Source: Magnaporthiopsis rhizophila (Eukaryota; Ascomycota; Sordariomycetes; Magnaporthales; Magnaporthaceae). From it: 64,000 nt of DNA. The translations under genes were made by a program, and so were the position numbers. Positions 33,666 through 45,485 of this stretch are shown here, piece after piece; within the stretch, counting starts at the first letter, position 1, and each line of letters begins with the position of its first letter. The notes under the pieces are model-generated. The model searched no databases and was not told the DNA's origin. It saw only the letters and a list, made by a program, of their open reading frames with translations. The DNA lies in contig PYSS01000127.1 of the NCBI GenBank assembly GCA_003049465.1, forward strand, positions 1,905-65,904, written 5' to 3'.

Positions 33666-34574
33666 TTTTAACTGATTTTATTTAGAACCTACCGAAAAAA
33701 CAAACAATAAGTAATTATATTAACCGTAACCAAAAAAACGAAATTATTATTATTAATAGCAAAAATTATAATAATTTTGCCACAGCTTTAAAAATTTTCA
33801 TTAAAAAGTTCGAAAAATTTAAAAAAAATGCTTAAGGCAATTTTAATTCATAATTCCCTATTTCAAATAAATACGATAAAAAAAAAATTTAAAATTTTCT
33901 TTACGAAATGCAAAAATTATTTCAAATTTGACCAGGATAATTTCCAAAATAATTATTAAAAAATAACTTATACCGCTATTTGTTTTAATGGTAAAATTAA
34001 AAACTGATTCAAATTTATATAAGTTAATTATTTTAAAAAAAAAATAACAAGTTAAACAAAATTATTAAGCTAATTTTTGCAAATTTCGAAAAATTCGGTA
34101 AAAAAATTGCCAAAATATTCGGACAGGTAAACGAAAAACAAATGGCCAAAAAAAAACTATTTTAATTGCGCTAAAAAAACCAATATCCATTTATACTGCC
34201 AAATTTTAGGAATTTATTAATAAATTTAACTACACGAAAAATACCAAAATATTTTAATTTTATTAAAAGCTAAAAAATAATATAAAAGATAAATTAGCTA
34301 AAAAGGAAAAATTTAAAAATTTTATCGATTATATTACTAAAAATATTTGTATTAGCAATAAATTGTATAAAAAATACTTAAAAAAAATTTAACAATCCTA
34401 ACCAATATAATAAAATAATAAAATAAACCGAAAAAAAGCCAAATAATAACAATTTATTATATATAAAATATATTTAAAATTTATAAATTTATTTATAAGG
34501 GCTATACACCCCTAATAGCAAAAAAATAGCACGAAAAACAGAAATGTATTATATAACAAAATATTAAAAACGGA

Positions 34575-34622
34575 AACTGTTTTAAATGCAAATAATAAGG
34601 ATATATTAAAAAAAGTATTCCC
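34575..34622 (+). pseudogene. Gag zinc-knuckle remnant of element A
   Basis: The translation shows C-F-K-C followed by stops and then GYIKK, aligning with the C-x2-C-x4-H-x4-C knuckle of retroelement Gag. The histidine is replaced by tyrosine and the last cysteine is lost. The homologous site in element B is at 52516-52557. Confidence 0.6.
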
Positions 34623-36829
34623 AAAAATAATAGCAGCTTATAATTATCCAATATATGAAGCAGGAAAAAATCCTATATTTTAAAGCCTTATATAGCTAAA
34701 CATACTGTTTTGATAATAAATGCCTTATGCACAAATCGGATAAAAACGGGGTAAACTGGTACCCTTAATAAAGGGTTACCGCCACCGGGCAAATTAATTA
34801 ATCAAAATTTAATTATAACAAATATAAGGATAAAAAAATAAAAAACCCGAAAAATTTAAGGATAATAGTTTAAAATAACCGTACGGGTCGAACAAAGTAT
34901 TTATAACAACCAAACTCCCGGAATTGGCCAAGCAAAAAATGCCAAAAGCAGCTGTTACGCCTGATAAAAATACCACCAAAGCCTTGCAAGAAAAGCGGCG
35001 CGCTTTTTAACAAGCCCTAACCATCCTTAAAAAACTATCCATTTAAAAAAAATACCAAATATTTTCAACAAAAAGGAAAATCTTAACACCAATGCCAAAA
35101 TCGACCGAAAACCATTCGGATAAATGCATTTAACCAAAAGGTCAGGAAAAAATTACGAATTGGGCAAATTTTGGGTATTTGCAAAAACAGGCCTTAATAA
35201 TCCCAAAAAACGGTATACTAAAATAACAAGCACAGGAAAAATATATACCATATTTAAAAACAAGAGCAAAATACCCTACCGAGGGGTTTATATTTATACC
35301 TATAAAATATTAATATATTTATTATTCAAAATATGGCCTAATAAACCGAAAAAATATAAAAACCGCAAATTATACCAAAAAATGCTCGCAATAAAAAATA
35401 ACAAATAACGTTTAAATTGGGGCCAAAATAACCAAATCGTTATTTATTATAAAAAAAATATACATTAAGTACGGTACTAAAAAAATAACCCATTCCTATA
35501 TCTGCAAAATTATATAATTAATAGGGATTATAGAAACCTGGCGGTGGATAGCCCGAAATATGCAAAAAAGATTTGGGCAAAATGCCTGTACTATATTTGC
35601 AGTAATTATTTGCCCAAAAAATTAAAAATTAACTGGTTTTTTATAAAAAATAGCACAAAATCCCAAAACCTGCTTAAATAAAAATAGCAACTGCCCAATA
35701 GCAAATTATATTGCGCAATTACATTAATAAAATAGCCGTATTCGTTCCAGCAACCTATTATTTTATAATATATATATAGCAAAATTATTTTTGCATTATA
35801 AAAAAGCAAAATATAAGCATTATACTAAAAAAAAGCCAGAAACTGGCAAATTGGATAATTTTATCCCGGTTACCAGTACAAGCCAAAAAATTAGGGTATT
35901 TTACCGGAACAAGGGCCCGGTATAAACAAAAAAAAACAAATCAAAAAAATCCTAACAAAAACCACGGGCAATTATTTACCTTATATTAAAAAAATAATTA
36001 AATAATAAAAATAATAATTAATAATAATAATCAATTGCAGGTTTAATAAAAATTACTTTATATTAAAAACGGTAACAAAATATAACATTCCGATATATCA
36101 AAAACAATAGCCATACAGTTTTGGAACCGTGAAAAAAAAACCGATGATTTATAATAATAAAATAATCGATTTAAAAACAGATCGATTTAAATTCAAAATT
36201 GCAGGAAAAGCCTGTACAATTATCCTGAATATTATAAATGTAAAAGGAAAAAAACCTAATAAGTTTAATACCCTAATAAATAGGGTTTTGGAAAAAATTT
36301 AATGGAAAAAATTACTATCGGAAAACAAAAAAGCCTAATATCTATGGGCCCCGGACCATAAAAAATAAAAGCCAGATAGGGTTGCTATAATAATAGCAAA
36401 ATTTAGCAATTAACCCTGGCAAATTGCACCAATAAATTTGCAATTATCAGGCAGCATTAATTTGATAACAAAAAATCCGAAAAATAAAAATAAAGCTATA
36501 AAAAAAATTATAACCAAAATCATAACCTAAAAAAAAATATAACCAAAATTAATAACCAAAAAACAAAAACAGTAAAGGATTGCAATCAAAACTATAATCC
36601 GCCTAATAAATAAGCATACTAGCGTTTAAAAAATATTCCCAGAAAATATTATCAGTACTGGAAACTATTTTAAAAAAGTTTAAAAACAGGATTTCCAAAA
36701 TATAAACCGTTCAATTATAAAATTAAGCTTAAACCGAAAATATAATTTAATTATAAAAAATTGTACCAGTTAAACCCCAAATAACAAAAATTATTGCAAA
36801 AACAATTTGCGGAAAACCTAAAACAAGGT

Positions 36830-37330
36830 ATTATTTAATTTTCGGATTTTCCTATAGGATACAAAATATTATTCGTTCCCAAAAAAAACAAAAAACAAAA
36901 CAGATATTAATTATTGTTCGTTAAACAAGATTATAATAAAAAATCGATATTTTTTGCTTTTAATTAATAAATTATAAAATAGATTTGGCAAAATCAAATA
37001 ATTTACGGCTTTAAACTTATATAAAATATATAACTTGTTAAAAATTAAAAAAAAAATTACTTTTTAAACCCGGTTAAAAATATACAAATTATTTATAAAA
37101 CTTTTGGTTAAATCCGAAAAATATACATGGCATATATAAAAAATCATTTTTTTAGGATATATAATTATACCGGGTTAGATATAAATAAAATTTAAAAAAA
37201 TACAGGCTATAAAAAATGGCCCAAACCAACCAATATTAAAAAAATATAAAATTTTCTGGGCTTTCTGAACTTTTACCAATAATTTATCCGGAATTTTAGC
37301 AAAATAGCGCTTTTAGTTATAAATTTTACC
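36830..37330 (+). pseudogene. Reverse transcriptase remnant of element A with the catalytic core deleted
   Basis: Fragments match element B's RT: the strand after the fingers (NRYFL-like), then LGFLNFYRKFI-type thumb/RNase H linker sequence near 37256-37290. Between about 37085 and 37100 the sequence passes directly from the part equivalent to 54895 in element B to the part equivalent to 55080. Roughly 180 bases carrying FGLTNAPATFQ and YLDD are missing. Confidence 0.65.
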
Positions 37331-38228
37331 AAAAATAACCATTAGTTCCATTAAAAAATGCAAAAATAAAAAACTTGTAGCCTACTAAAAGAAATTATAA
37401 TATAAAAACCAATATTAATTTTACCAAATCCAAATAAATTTTTTAAAATTAAAATTAATATATCGGATTTTATAATTGGAGCTCAATTTAGCCAATAAAA
37501 TAATAATAAAAAATTGCACCCATATATTTTCCTATTATACAAATTAAATAAACCGGAGCTAAATTATGCATGCAAATTTATAATAAAAAATTTATAATTA
37601 TTATTTAAGTATTAAAAAAATAAAAAATAAATTTATACCAAACAAATTATCAGATAATAATCTATATAAATCACAAAAACCTGACATATTTTACCCTTTG
37701 CCAAATGCTAAATAAACAATAAGTCCGGTGGAATTAATTTTTTTAGGATTATAATTTTAGAATTAAATACAAAAAAGGATCGGAAAACGGACAAATAAAT
37801 GCTTTAAATTGCTAATTAAATTATAAAAACAAAATATTACCAAAAACGCACACAATTTTAACATAAAAGCCAAACGGGTTTTTGGTTCCAGCATAGCAGG
37901 TATTAGCAAAAACTACGCTTGGAAAAAATAAATCCCTAAAAAAATCCAGCAAATTTACGGCCAAATAACCCATAAATATTAGGAAATAACCAAAACCTGG
38001 AAAAAACTGCGGCAATATTATAAATTTACAGGTATCCGAGCCATAATTCAAAGAATAATTAAAAATTACAAAAACTGCACCAAAAATAAGGCCAGCAGGT
38101 ATAAACTTTATAAATTATATTAATTTTTGCCAATATTTAGCAAAATTTGGCAAAAAATCACGATAAATTTTATAATTAAGCTTTTTAAATTAAAAAACCC
38201 TTTAATAAACATTTAATATAATAATATC

Positions 38229-38500
38229 CTAATAATAATAAATAAATTTACCAAATATGCCCTGTTCATATTTTATAAAAAAAGCAGCAATGCTGCAAAA
38301 TTAGTGTATATTTTTATTAAAAATATGATTTCAAAGCACGGAACGCCCGATAAATTAATCACAAACCGAAACAAATTATTTATCAGCAAATTTTAAAATG
38401 GTTTAATAGCCAAACTCGAAATAAAACATATATTATTAATAATATATATCCTAAAACAGATAAATAAACAAACAAACCAAACCATAAAACAGTATTTATA
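38229..38500 (+). pseudogene. Integrase core remnant of element A
   Basis: The translation reads KFTKYALF-like, then KHGTPDKLITN and a QTNQTIK-like end, interrupted by stops. It corresponds to the better-preserved integrase core of element B at 56219-56482. Confidence 0.65.
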
Positions 38501-39040
38501 TTATTATATTAATTATAAATAAAATAACTGGGTATAATCATTTTTTATAAGTTAATTTGCTTATAATAATTCGGTATATAAAAGTATAAAGGTTACCCCA
38601 TTTTTTGCAAATTATAAATTTATACCTACGGTATATAAAAAACCCAAAACAGGAAAAAATGCTCCAATAGCGGAATATAAGTTATCAAAATAACCAAATT
38701 ATATAAACATTTGTAAAAAATTTTTAAAATTTTTTAAAAGTGCACATTCGCCCAAATAAATAAAAAAAAGCTCGAAAACCCAATTTTTAAAAAAAGAATA
38801 ATATTTATTTTTTATACTATAATATTAAAATAAAACGGCCAAATAATAAATTGGATTATAAGAAATTCGGACCATTCAAAATTAAAAAAATAATTTCGCT
38901 AATTAATTACAACTTTTAATTATTACCAATTATAAAAGTTTATTTTATTTTTTACATTTCCCTATTAAAATTAGCACCATCTGGTTCGAAAAGCACAGAA
39001 TTAATAAAAATTAATCCTAATTAAAAGTGGAAAATTAAAA

Positions 39041-39130
39041 AGATCCTTAATAATAAGGTATATTACTGCAAACAGTGGTATTTGGTTAAATAAGCAAAAT
39101 AGGGCCATAAATACAATATATAAAAAAAAC
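39041..39130 (+). pseudogene. Chromodomain remnant of element A
   Basis: ILNNKVYYCKQWYLVK is readable, followed by stops where WKGY would be. In chromoviruses an integrase-linked chromodomain reads methylated histone H3 and targets heterochromatin. Confidence 0.65.
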
Positions 39131-40009
39131 AAATTTTGCAAATTACCAAAAAGCTTTATAAAAATATCAGCAAAAACAATTATAAAAAAGTTAGCAAAAA
39201 AAACGCGCCCAACAAGCAAAAAAACGTGAATCTTTCCGCTTATTTAATTAAATTGGACTAAAAATTAAACCCAAAACCTTTCGCTTAAAGGAATAAATAT
39301 GTTACTATTATGCCGTACAATCAAAAAAAATTATTAAAAGCTCCATAATTTACCCGGTTAAAAAAAAGCAAGCAAATTAAGGTTTAAATTAACCCCAAAC
39401 TTGTTTTAAGCAAATATTAAGGGAAAATCGGGGGCCGGAAAATCAAAAAACGCAATAAAAAATTGCGCAGCCGCCTTTTTGGCCTCTTTTTATTCTATCC
39501 GCTCCAATTCTTTAATACTATTAATTTTGCACCGAATAGCATGGGTTAATTTTTTTTGCTATTATTTTTTTTATTTTCGTAAATGCCCGATTTTGGCCAA
39601 AAAAACCGTAATTTTTCTTTGGCAATTTCCAGTTTTGCTTTTAAACAAAAATGCTGGGCGTCATAAAAAAAGGGTTTTAAATAACAAATTTAAAATATTA
39701 CAAAAAAAATAATTAATATAAAAGCATTTTATGTAACAAAAAGAGTCCTAAAAAAAAAGCAAAACATTTCTCATATTTAAAAATTTCGTGGCAATAAAAA
39801 TAAAAAGGCATAAAAAAAGCAAAAGCAAAAACCGCAAAAGGCAGATTTTTGTAACGCAATAGTAATAAAATAATAGGTTTCTTTTTAAAAACCTAACCAA
39901 ATATTTTATTAGGATCCAAAAACAATAAAATAATAAAAAATATTTACCAAACAAAAAAGCCAAACTGCAAAAATGGCCAAAAAAATTTGGCTTAAAAAAA
40001 GGGACCTGG

Positions 40010-40459
40010 TATTATAATTATAACTGGCAGGGGGCAGAAGGGCTGGAATTAAGCCCCAGCGGGACGCTTTTATCCCGCATCCATAAAAACCAAAAGCCAA
40101 ATGGGTAAGGCTAAAATGGCAAGGTTACATAACCCAGGATAATTTATAATCTATTGGCAAATCACAGATCAAAAAAGATGATCTGTAATTTGCAAACAAA
40201 TTACAAATCAAAAAACCTAATAAAAAAATTGCCTGTATATAAATAGGGGCAGAACTTTCGGGCGAAACAGGTAATTTTAACTAAAGCTTTGGTATCAGTT
40301 AACCTAAATTAGCTCCAAAACACTCCTTTGGGTAAGCAATAACAGATAATATTCCTACCAAACCCCAAATTACGTGCAAAGCAACCTTGCAAAACCAGTA
40401 CTGCTCAACACCGCCCCTAGGTGCCCTACCCTAGGAGCAGAAGGCCTGTAATTGTAACA
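40010..40459 (+). repeat. 3' LTR of element A
   Basis: A 450-bp copy of the 5' LTR. Here the beginning is mutated (TATTATAATTATAACTGG) while the last ~90 bases are GC-rich and little altered, the opposite of the 5' LTR. It ends GTAACA and is followed by ACCCG. Confidence 0.88.
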
Positions 40460-40464
40460 ACCCG
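40460..40464. repeat. Right 5-bp target site duplication of element A (ACCCG)
   Basis: Exact repeat of 33211-33215. The reconstructed empty site contains the palindrome CACCCGGGTG. Confidence 0.85.
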
Positions 40465-41043
40465 GGTGAAATTGCTTTTAGTTTTTATATAAAAATATAT
40501 ATTTATTATAAAAAGATAAGCTGGCTGGCTATACGTTTTAATTTATTATATATAAGCTGGTTTTATATATTAAGAAATGTAGAAAACTATATATTTATAA
40601 TTTAAATCGTAATATTTAATATAGCCGGCTTAATAATTTGGAAACAAATTATAATTAATATTATTAATTAATTAAAATAATTGCAGATTTTGTTAAAGGT
40701 ATTAATTAAAAATTATTTTTTTCGATTTGGATAAATCGGTATTTAAAGCTTTAATTATAAGCATTAAGCTTATTAAAGCAAATCGGTGCACATTTAATTA
40801 CCAGTTCCAAAAAATTAAGAATTGGTTTAAACAGTTGGAAAGTTTAGCGGAGGAATAATAACTTGTTAGTTTTAATATTTGGAATATAAATAAAATAAAA
40901 ATCCGGATTGGTTATTATAATAGGCGAATTAAAATTATATTATTATTAAAAAAAATTCCGGCTGGAAATTATAAATTCTGCTAACAGAAAATCGCTTATT
41001 TTAATAAAATATAATAATATTGCTAGTAATTCTTTTTTGTTAT

Positions 41044-41262
41044 TTATAATGGATCGGTGCTTTGCACCTCCTTTGGTGGCTTATAACTGTAGCCACGTAA
41101 TATATAAGGCCCATGGCCATTTACGGGAAAAATCCTTTTCGGATACATCTTTTCACCTTTATTAATAACCTTATTCTCCCATACCAACAACCTTTTGGTA
41201 TTAACCCCGTAATAATTAAGAAAGATCCATTTTTTTGCACCCGGGTTACCAATAAAAGGATA
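41044..41262 (-). other. Unrecognised open frame in the low-mutation island
   Basis: A stop-to-stop frame of 72 codons on the minus strand with ordinary-looking amino acid use: GNPGAKKWIFLNYYG, KRLLVWENK, KMYPKRIFPVNGHGPYI and RGYSYKPPKEV. It lacks an ATG at its start and has no family I recognise. The absence of stops is notable given the density of stops around it. It could be a fragment of an element gene or of a captured gene. Confidence 0.35.
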
Positions 41263-41392
41263 TCAAATTAAAAAAACCCGATAGCAACTGCCACACCCCC
41301 CGGAGCTAATAATAAAAGCGAAATTCGAGCCCTAGCTTTTTAAATTACGGGCAAAAATAGCCACGGACGGCTATGTAATTAGAAGCATATAA

Positions 41393-41612
41393 GCCCAATT
41401 TTTTTATATTTACAGTCGCTTTAGGGCCTTTAAATCCCAGTACTTCAAGTATATTTTGCAATATGGAACCCAAAAGGCGAACCTAGAAAGGTTCCTAACC
41501 AAAATCGAGGCGGATTTGGAGAATATTCGGAAAAAAAAGAGAGCGGTGCTTAACCTAGTAACGATATGTCAAAATAAAAAGGAGCCCCTGGGGAAATTTT
41601 TGGCCCCATAAG
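41393..41612 (+). other. Second unrecognised open frame in the low-mutation island
   Basis: A stop-to-stop frame of about 72 codons on the plus strand: FRAFKSQYFKYILQYGTQ, LERFLTKIEADLENIRKKKR, and QNKKEPLGKFLAP before TAA. It is charged and helical. No family is recognised. It is not in frame with, or on the same strand as, the frame at 41044-41262. Confidence 0.3.
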
Positions 41613-41972
41613 ATATAAAAAAGTATAAGGCCGGTGCCAGGGGTTGGACCCTCCAGGCCCTGGTTATCCTTCTGGCCGCAGCAATATTTTCAGGATTTTA
41701 AAAAAAATCGATCTTAAAGCAATATAAGTTTTAACGGTAAAAGGGTTTACCATATTACTAAAAGGGTTCAAAAGGGTATTTAATACCCCGGGTTTTGATA
41801 TAGATATAATAATATCAGTTTATAAAAAAAAATAAAATGGATCTTAATATAACCAGTATAACCCCTTTTTTATCCAGTGCTTTTTTTATAAAAAAAATAA
41901 ATCATTATAAACGTAATGTTAAAATTAATAACGTGCACAGGGGAAGTGAAACGCTAATCACAAGGACGGCGG

Positions 41973-41988
41973 GCGCACATTCAGTTGG
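41973..41988. repeat. Left 16-bp target site duplication of the LINE
   Basis: GCGCACATTCAGTTGG occurs here and at 48434-48449, exactly bounding the LINE. Flanking bases outside the 16-mer differ on both sides, as expected of a target duplication. Confidence 0.75.
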
Positions 41989-42772
41989 GGAGGAGGAGGA
42001 GTATATTTAACGTCGGTAAATCGGGATCTACCAGTCCCTGCCTCCCGAGGGGCATACAACGTGCTAACACTACCTAAGCTAAACATTAGGCTATATATTG
42101 CTATCCGGCGGCTAGCAAAGTTAAACCCGAAGGCACACGGAGGTCGGGCCGTATTCCGGCGCTTTTTGATAATAAGCGGGCGATCGGCTATAGGGCGTAT
42201 ATATATACCGGAGCATTATAAGCGCTGCGGGTGGTAATAGTGCGTTCGGCCGGCAAGTGTGCCGGAAAAGGGGGCAAGGCCAGGCGGGGGGTTTTTGAAA
42301 CCGCTATTAGGCCCGGCCGGGGATTACAGAGGGCTAATAAGCTTATTGTTGGTCCGAAAGGTACAAAAAAAAAGATGCAAATGCAAAGGAAAAAGGGGGT
42401 GCAAATAATAAAGGAAAGGATAATTAGGTTATATACGGGCTATTAGTTTTATTATTATCGCCCGGCAATAGTATAATAATTAATAGCCTCGATAAATAAA
42501 GCAAAAAGAAAGGGCTTTTATAATAGCCGTTTCCAGTACCCGGGCCTGTTAAAAGTTAGGGTAAGGTCCGTTATAAGCCATTTATTTTCCGTAATTTTAG
42601 CCAATCTGCAAAATATAGGGTGGGAAAAAAATTTGTTTTTTTTACAGCGGTATGGATTATCGCTTATATGTTTAAATTTCCGGTAATACCTATTAAAATT
42701 CCCGTGGCCTATATATATGGTTATTAATTGCTGCAGTACTTTTCGGTATAAATATAAAGCGTTGGATATGCG

Positions 42773-43198
42773 TTATGGTATTAGCAAAAAGCTTATATTT
42801 TTATATTGTTCCGGAAGGTTTTTTTCGAACCAAATATTCCGGGCATTCCGGGATATTTTTCGGGCTAATATTTTAATACCGGCTATTATTAGTTTGGTAT
42901 ATAAAAGTACCGGAAAGGCCCTGCTTAATTTTGTTTCGGTATTGGCTTTTTTATTTCCGGGAATTCCCGTGTGGCCCGGGGACCAATAAACGTATATTTG
43001 GTACTTATTTATAAAATAATAAACCTTTTTAAAAATTTTTTGCAAATTATCAGAGGCCGTGCTTAAAAAGCTATTGGCCGCCGAGGTATTATCGAGGCAT
43101 AAATAATATGTGCAGTTGCGAAAATTCCAAACGGTTTTGCAAAGGCCTATTCGGGCTTTTTCCGCTTTGCCGTTGAATATTTCGGCAGGGTGCACCAA
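42773..43198 (-). pseudogene. RNase H domain remnant of the LINE
   Basis: This segment reads CLDNTSAANSFL, then VYWSPGHTGIPGNKKANTETK, the characteristic late motif of LINE RNase H (PGHxGIxGNExAD). The acidic residues are partly converted (E to K, D to N), consistent with G-to-A change on the coding strand. Confidence 0.75.
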
Positions 43199-44588
43199 TT
43201 TGCCGTGTTTGGCCAGTTTGTATTAGCCGGTTTGGTATATTACCCAGCCATAATTTATTGCTCCGTTTTTTATTTTGGATTTATTGCTATAAATTATAAC
43301 GTTTGTAAAGAAAAAGGTACTAAATTATGCTATAAATTTTTTGGCGGCTGCTTGCTTTTTTATATAACCACCGTAAGCCCTGTATATTTATAAGGGAGGT
43401 AGGCCGGGCAAATATAGGCCGGCAAAAAATCGGCTGTTTTTTGCAGGCAGGTTATTTGCCTGTTGGGTAAGCCCGTTTTAGGCTTTCGGGCGTTTAGCAT
43501 CGGTTTGGCCGCAGCGGTTAAAGGGTGGGTTTCCGGGATTATATTAATACAAATTGCAAAACGGAGGCGGGCTTGTTTTAAAAGTATTTTAATGCCTGGA
43601 ATGCCGGATTTATAATACAAAATTTTTATCGGTATGGTTTTCCATACTGGTATTATTATTTAAAGGGCCGTAATTAAAGCTTTATTAATCTGTTCGATTA
43701 GGTGGCTTTGGCGGATATATTATTATTGTGCAAATTTATATGGGTATGGTTTGGTTTTGCCCTTATATTATATTTTGGCCCTATATAGCATTATTAAAAT
43801 AATTACTATTATAACGGTTTTATATACTAAGTGTGCCGGTATTTTTTTATTAAATAAATAAGCTTTCGGAAATAGTTGGTTATATTAAAAGTTTTGGCTA
43901 TCCTGTTATTAATATATAGCCCAAAATTAAACCTTTGGTCGAAAAAGATGCCCAACCACCGTAAAATTGCGGGGTTTTCAGGGCTTTCCTTAATTTATTA
44001 TATGATAAAGCCTTTCGTTATAACCGGCGGGATTATAAAATTTTTTTATCTAAAAAAATATATAAGTTTGTATTTTCCCGGATTAAAAGTAACCTTATTA
44101 GCTTTATTTTAACGGAGGATTTTTATTATCGTTGCTTCTGTTTTGCAAAAGTATTCCTTTGGGGAATTGCCCGTAATGCATATGCTAATATTATCCGCAT
44201 ATCCGTATTTTACACTTTTGGCTTTGGATAGGATTTCGGCCATATATAATATAAACAGGACCGGTAAGGCCGGTAACCCTTAGGGTAGCCCGTAATCCGG
44301 GGAAAAAAGGGTTATTATAGCATTTTTCAGGCGCATTTGAATTAACCTGTCCTTTGCAAAAAAGGATACCCACCGTACTAATATTAAATCCTATCCTTGG
44401 TTTAGCAGCCTCCAAAAAAGCCTCCGGTAAAAAACGGTATCAAAAGCTCCCTATACATTTATAATAATAAAAACGGCCGTTTTATAATTTTAAAAGGCCC
44501 GTTCCACCTTATAAGCCATATATACTATTAAATCGGTAGCAACCTTTTTAGAAATTGCTCCGGCGTATTGCAAAATTATTAGCCTGTA

Positions 44589-44897
44589 TTATAAAGCAAA
44601 AAATGCTATTCGCGAGGCTATTAAATGTTTTAGCCCTTTTTTTAAACATAAAAATAGTGCTATCGGGCGGTATAATTTTGGGTCGGTTATATTTAATTTA
44701 TTTGGCTTTTTAAATATAATTATCTCCGTTATACAGAAAAAGTTTGGGTGGTGCCCAGCCCTAAAGCATATTTCGAAAAAAGCCCTAATATATTCTCCTA
44801 TTGCCGGCCATACCGTTATAAATAGCCTAACTGATAAAAAGTTAATACCCGGGGCCGTATTTATTATGCCAATAATATATTTCCGGCACTTTTCCAA
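44589..44897 (-). pseudogene. Reverse transcriptase N-terminal remnant of the LINE
   Basis: The motif series F...CFRAGHHPNFF, IIIFKKPNKLNITDPKLYRPIAL and CLKKGLKHLIASRI matches the fingers region of LINE reverse transcriptases (FKPGKDPxxPxSYRPISLL...K.lE.ii..R). The frame is broken on both sides. Confidence 0.75.
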
Positions 44898-45395
44898 AAG
44901 GATATAAAAATTCCACAGGAATTAAATGATCCTTTAAAAAGCCCTTTAGCATAATAAGTCCTCCTGTAAATTATTTTTTACCGTAAACCTGCAAAGGATT
45001 TTTCGGCCCAATATTTCAGCTTTTTCTTTTGGAGCTATTATAACCTTCCCATTAATATTTAGCAGGGGAAATTATATAACAGGTATAAGTTTGTGCCATT
45101 TTATTGTGCGGTATAACGCTTCCGGAAAGTTAGCTTTTTTTAATACATTAGCCTAATGCTATTTTTTGGCTGCCCAAACCGCTATTTGCAAAATGTGGGC
45201 TTTGGTTATAAAAAAGCCCCTGCCCATAATAGCTTTGGCTAGGTTCTTTTATATAATAACACATTTATTATTCCACCACGATTGGCCTATATTTTTAGCT
45301 TTAAGCCTTTTACCGAAAATTTCCAGCACATTTTTTAACAGGTTAATTAATATTTTAATTGCTATATTTAGGTAATTTATAATATACAAATTTAT

Positions 45396-45485
45396 AAATA
45401 GCGGTATATTATTAGCCCTGTAACCTGCAAATAGCGGTATGCTGCCGGCCCTGTAACCCGTAAATAGCGGCAGGTTATTGGCCCC
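45396..45485 (-). repeat. Three tandem 33-bp units inside the LINE
   Basis: Units at 45396-45428, 45429-45461 and 45462-45485 (partial) each begin AAATAGCGG. On the coding strand they translate as an 11-residue repeat close to GYRANNIPLFA. Periods divisible by three suggest the repeat arose while the frame was still coding. Confidence 0.75.

Larger units (their letters stand above)
33216..40459 (+). mobile_element. Element A: complete but inactivated Ty3/gypsy chromovirus
   Basis: A 7,244-bp LTR retrotransposon with two 450-bp LTRs and a 5-bp target duplication. The internal region (33666-40009) keeps recognisable remnants in order: a CCHC-type zinc knuckle at 34575-34622 with stops inside, an RT segment near 36830-37330 lacking its catalytic core, an integrase core near 38230-38500, and a chromodomain near 39041-39130 (QWYLVK followed by stops). 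A purine tract (AAAAAAAGGGA) lies just before the 3' LTR. Base composition is extremely A-rich on the coding strand, with stops in every frame. The chromodomain and RT similarity put it with chromoviruses; elements B and C are the same family with a different LTR subtype. Confidence 0.88.
40465..41972. other. Repeat-derived DNA between element A and the LINE, with a low-mutation island
   Basis: The left part (40465-41030) is AT-rich and uninformative. From about 41040 to 41690 the sequence is much less AT-shifted and holds two open frames, listed separately. The right part (41700-41960) is again AT-rich. No LTR, RT or transposase motif was recognised, so its origin is unknown. Confidence 0.4.

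Noticed and set aside
40465..41250. DNA transposon or MITE with CCCGGG terminal inverted repeats
   Set aside because: The matching ends are short, and the shared core is itself palindromic, so it would look inverted by chance. No transposase was seen.
42231..42446. Plus-strand Lys/Gly-rich frame in the LINE 3' region
   Set aside because: It lies antisense to the LINE and in its untranslated part; no domain, and it is probably a shadow frame.
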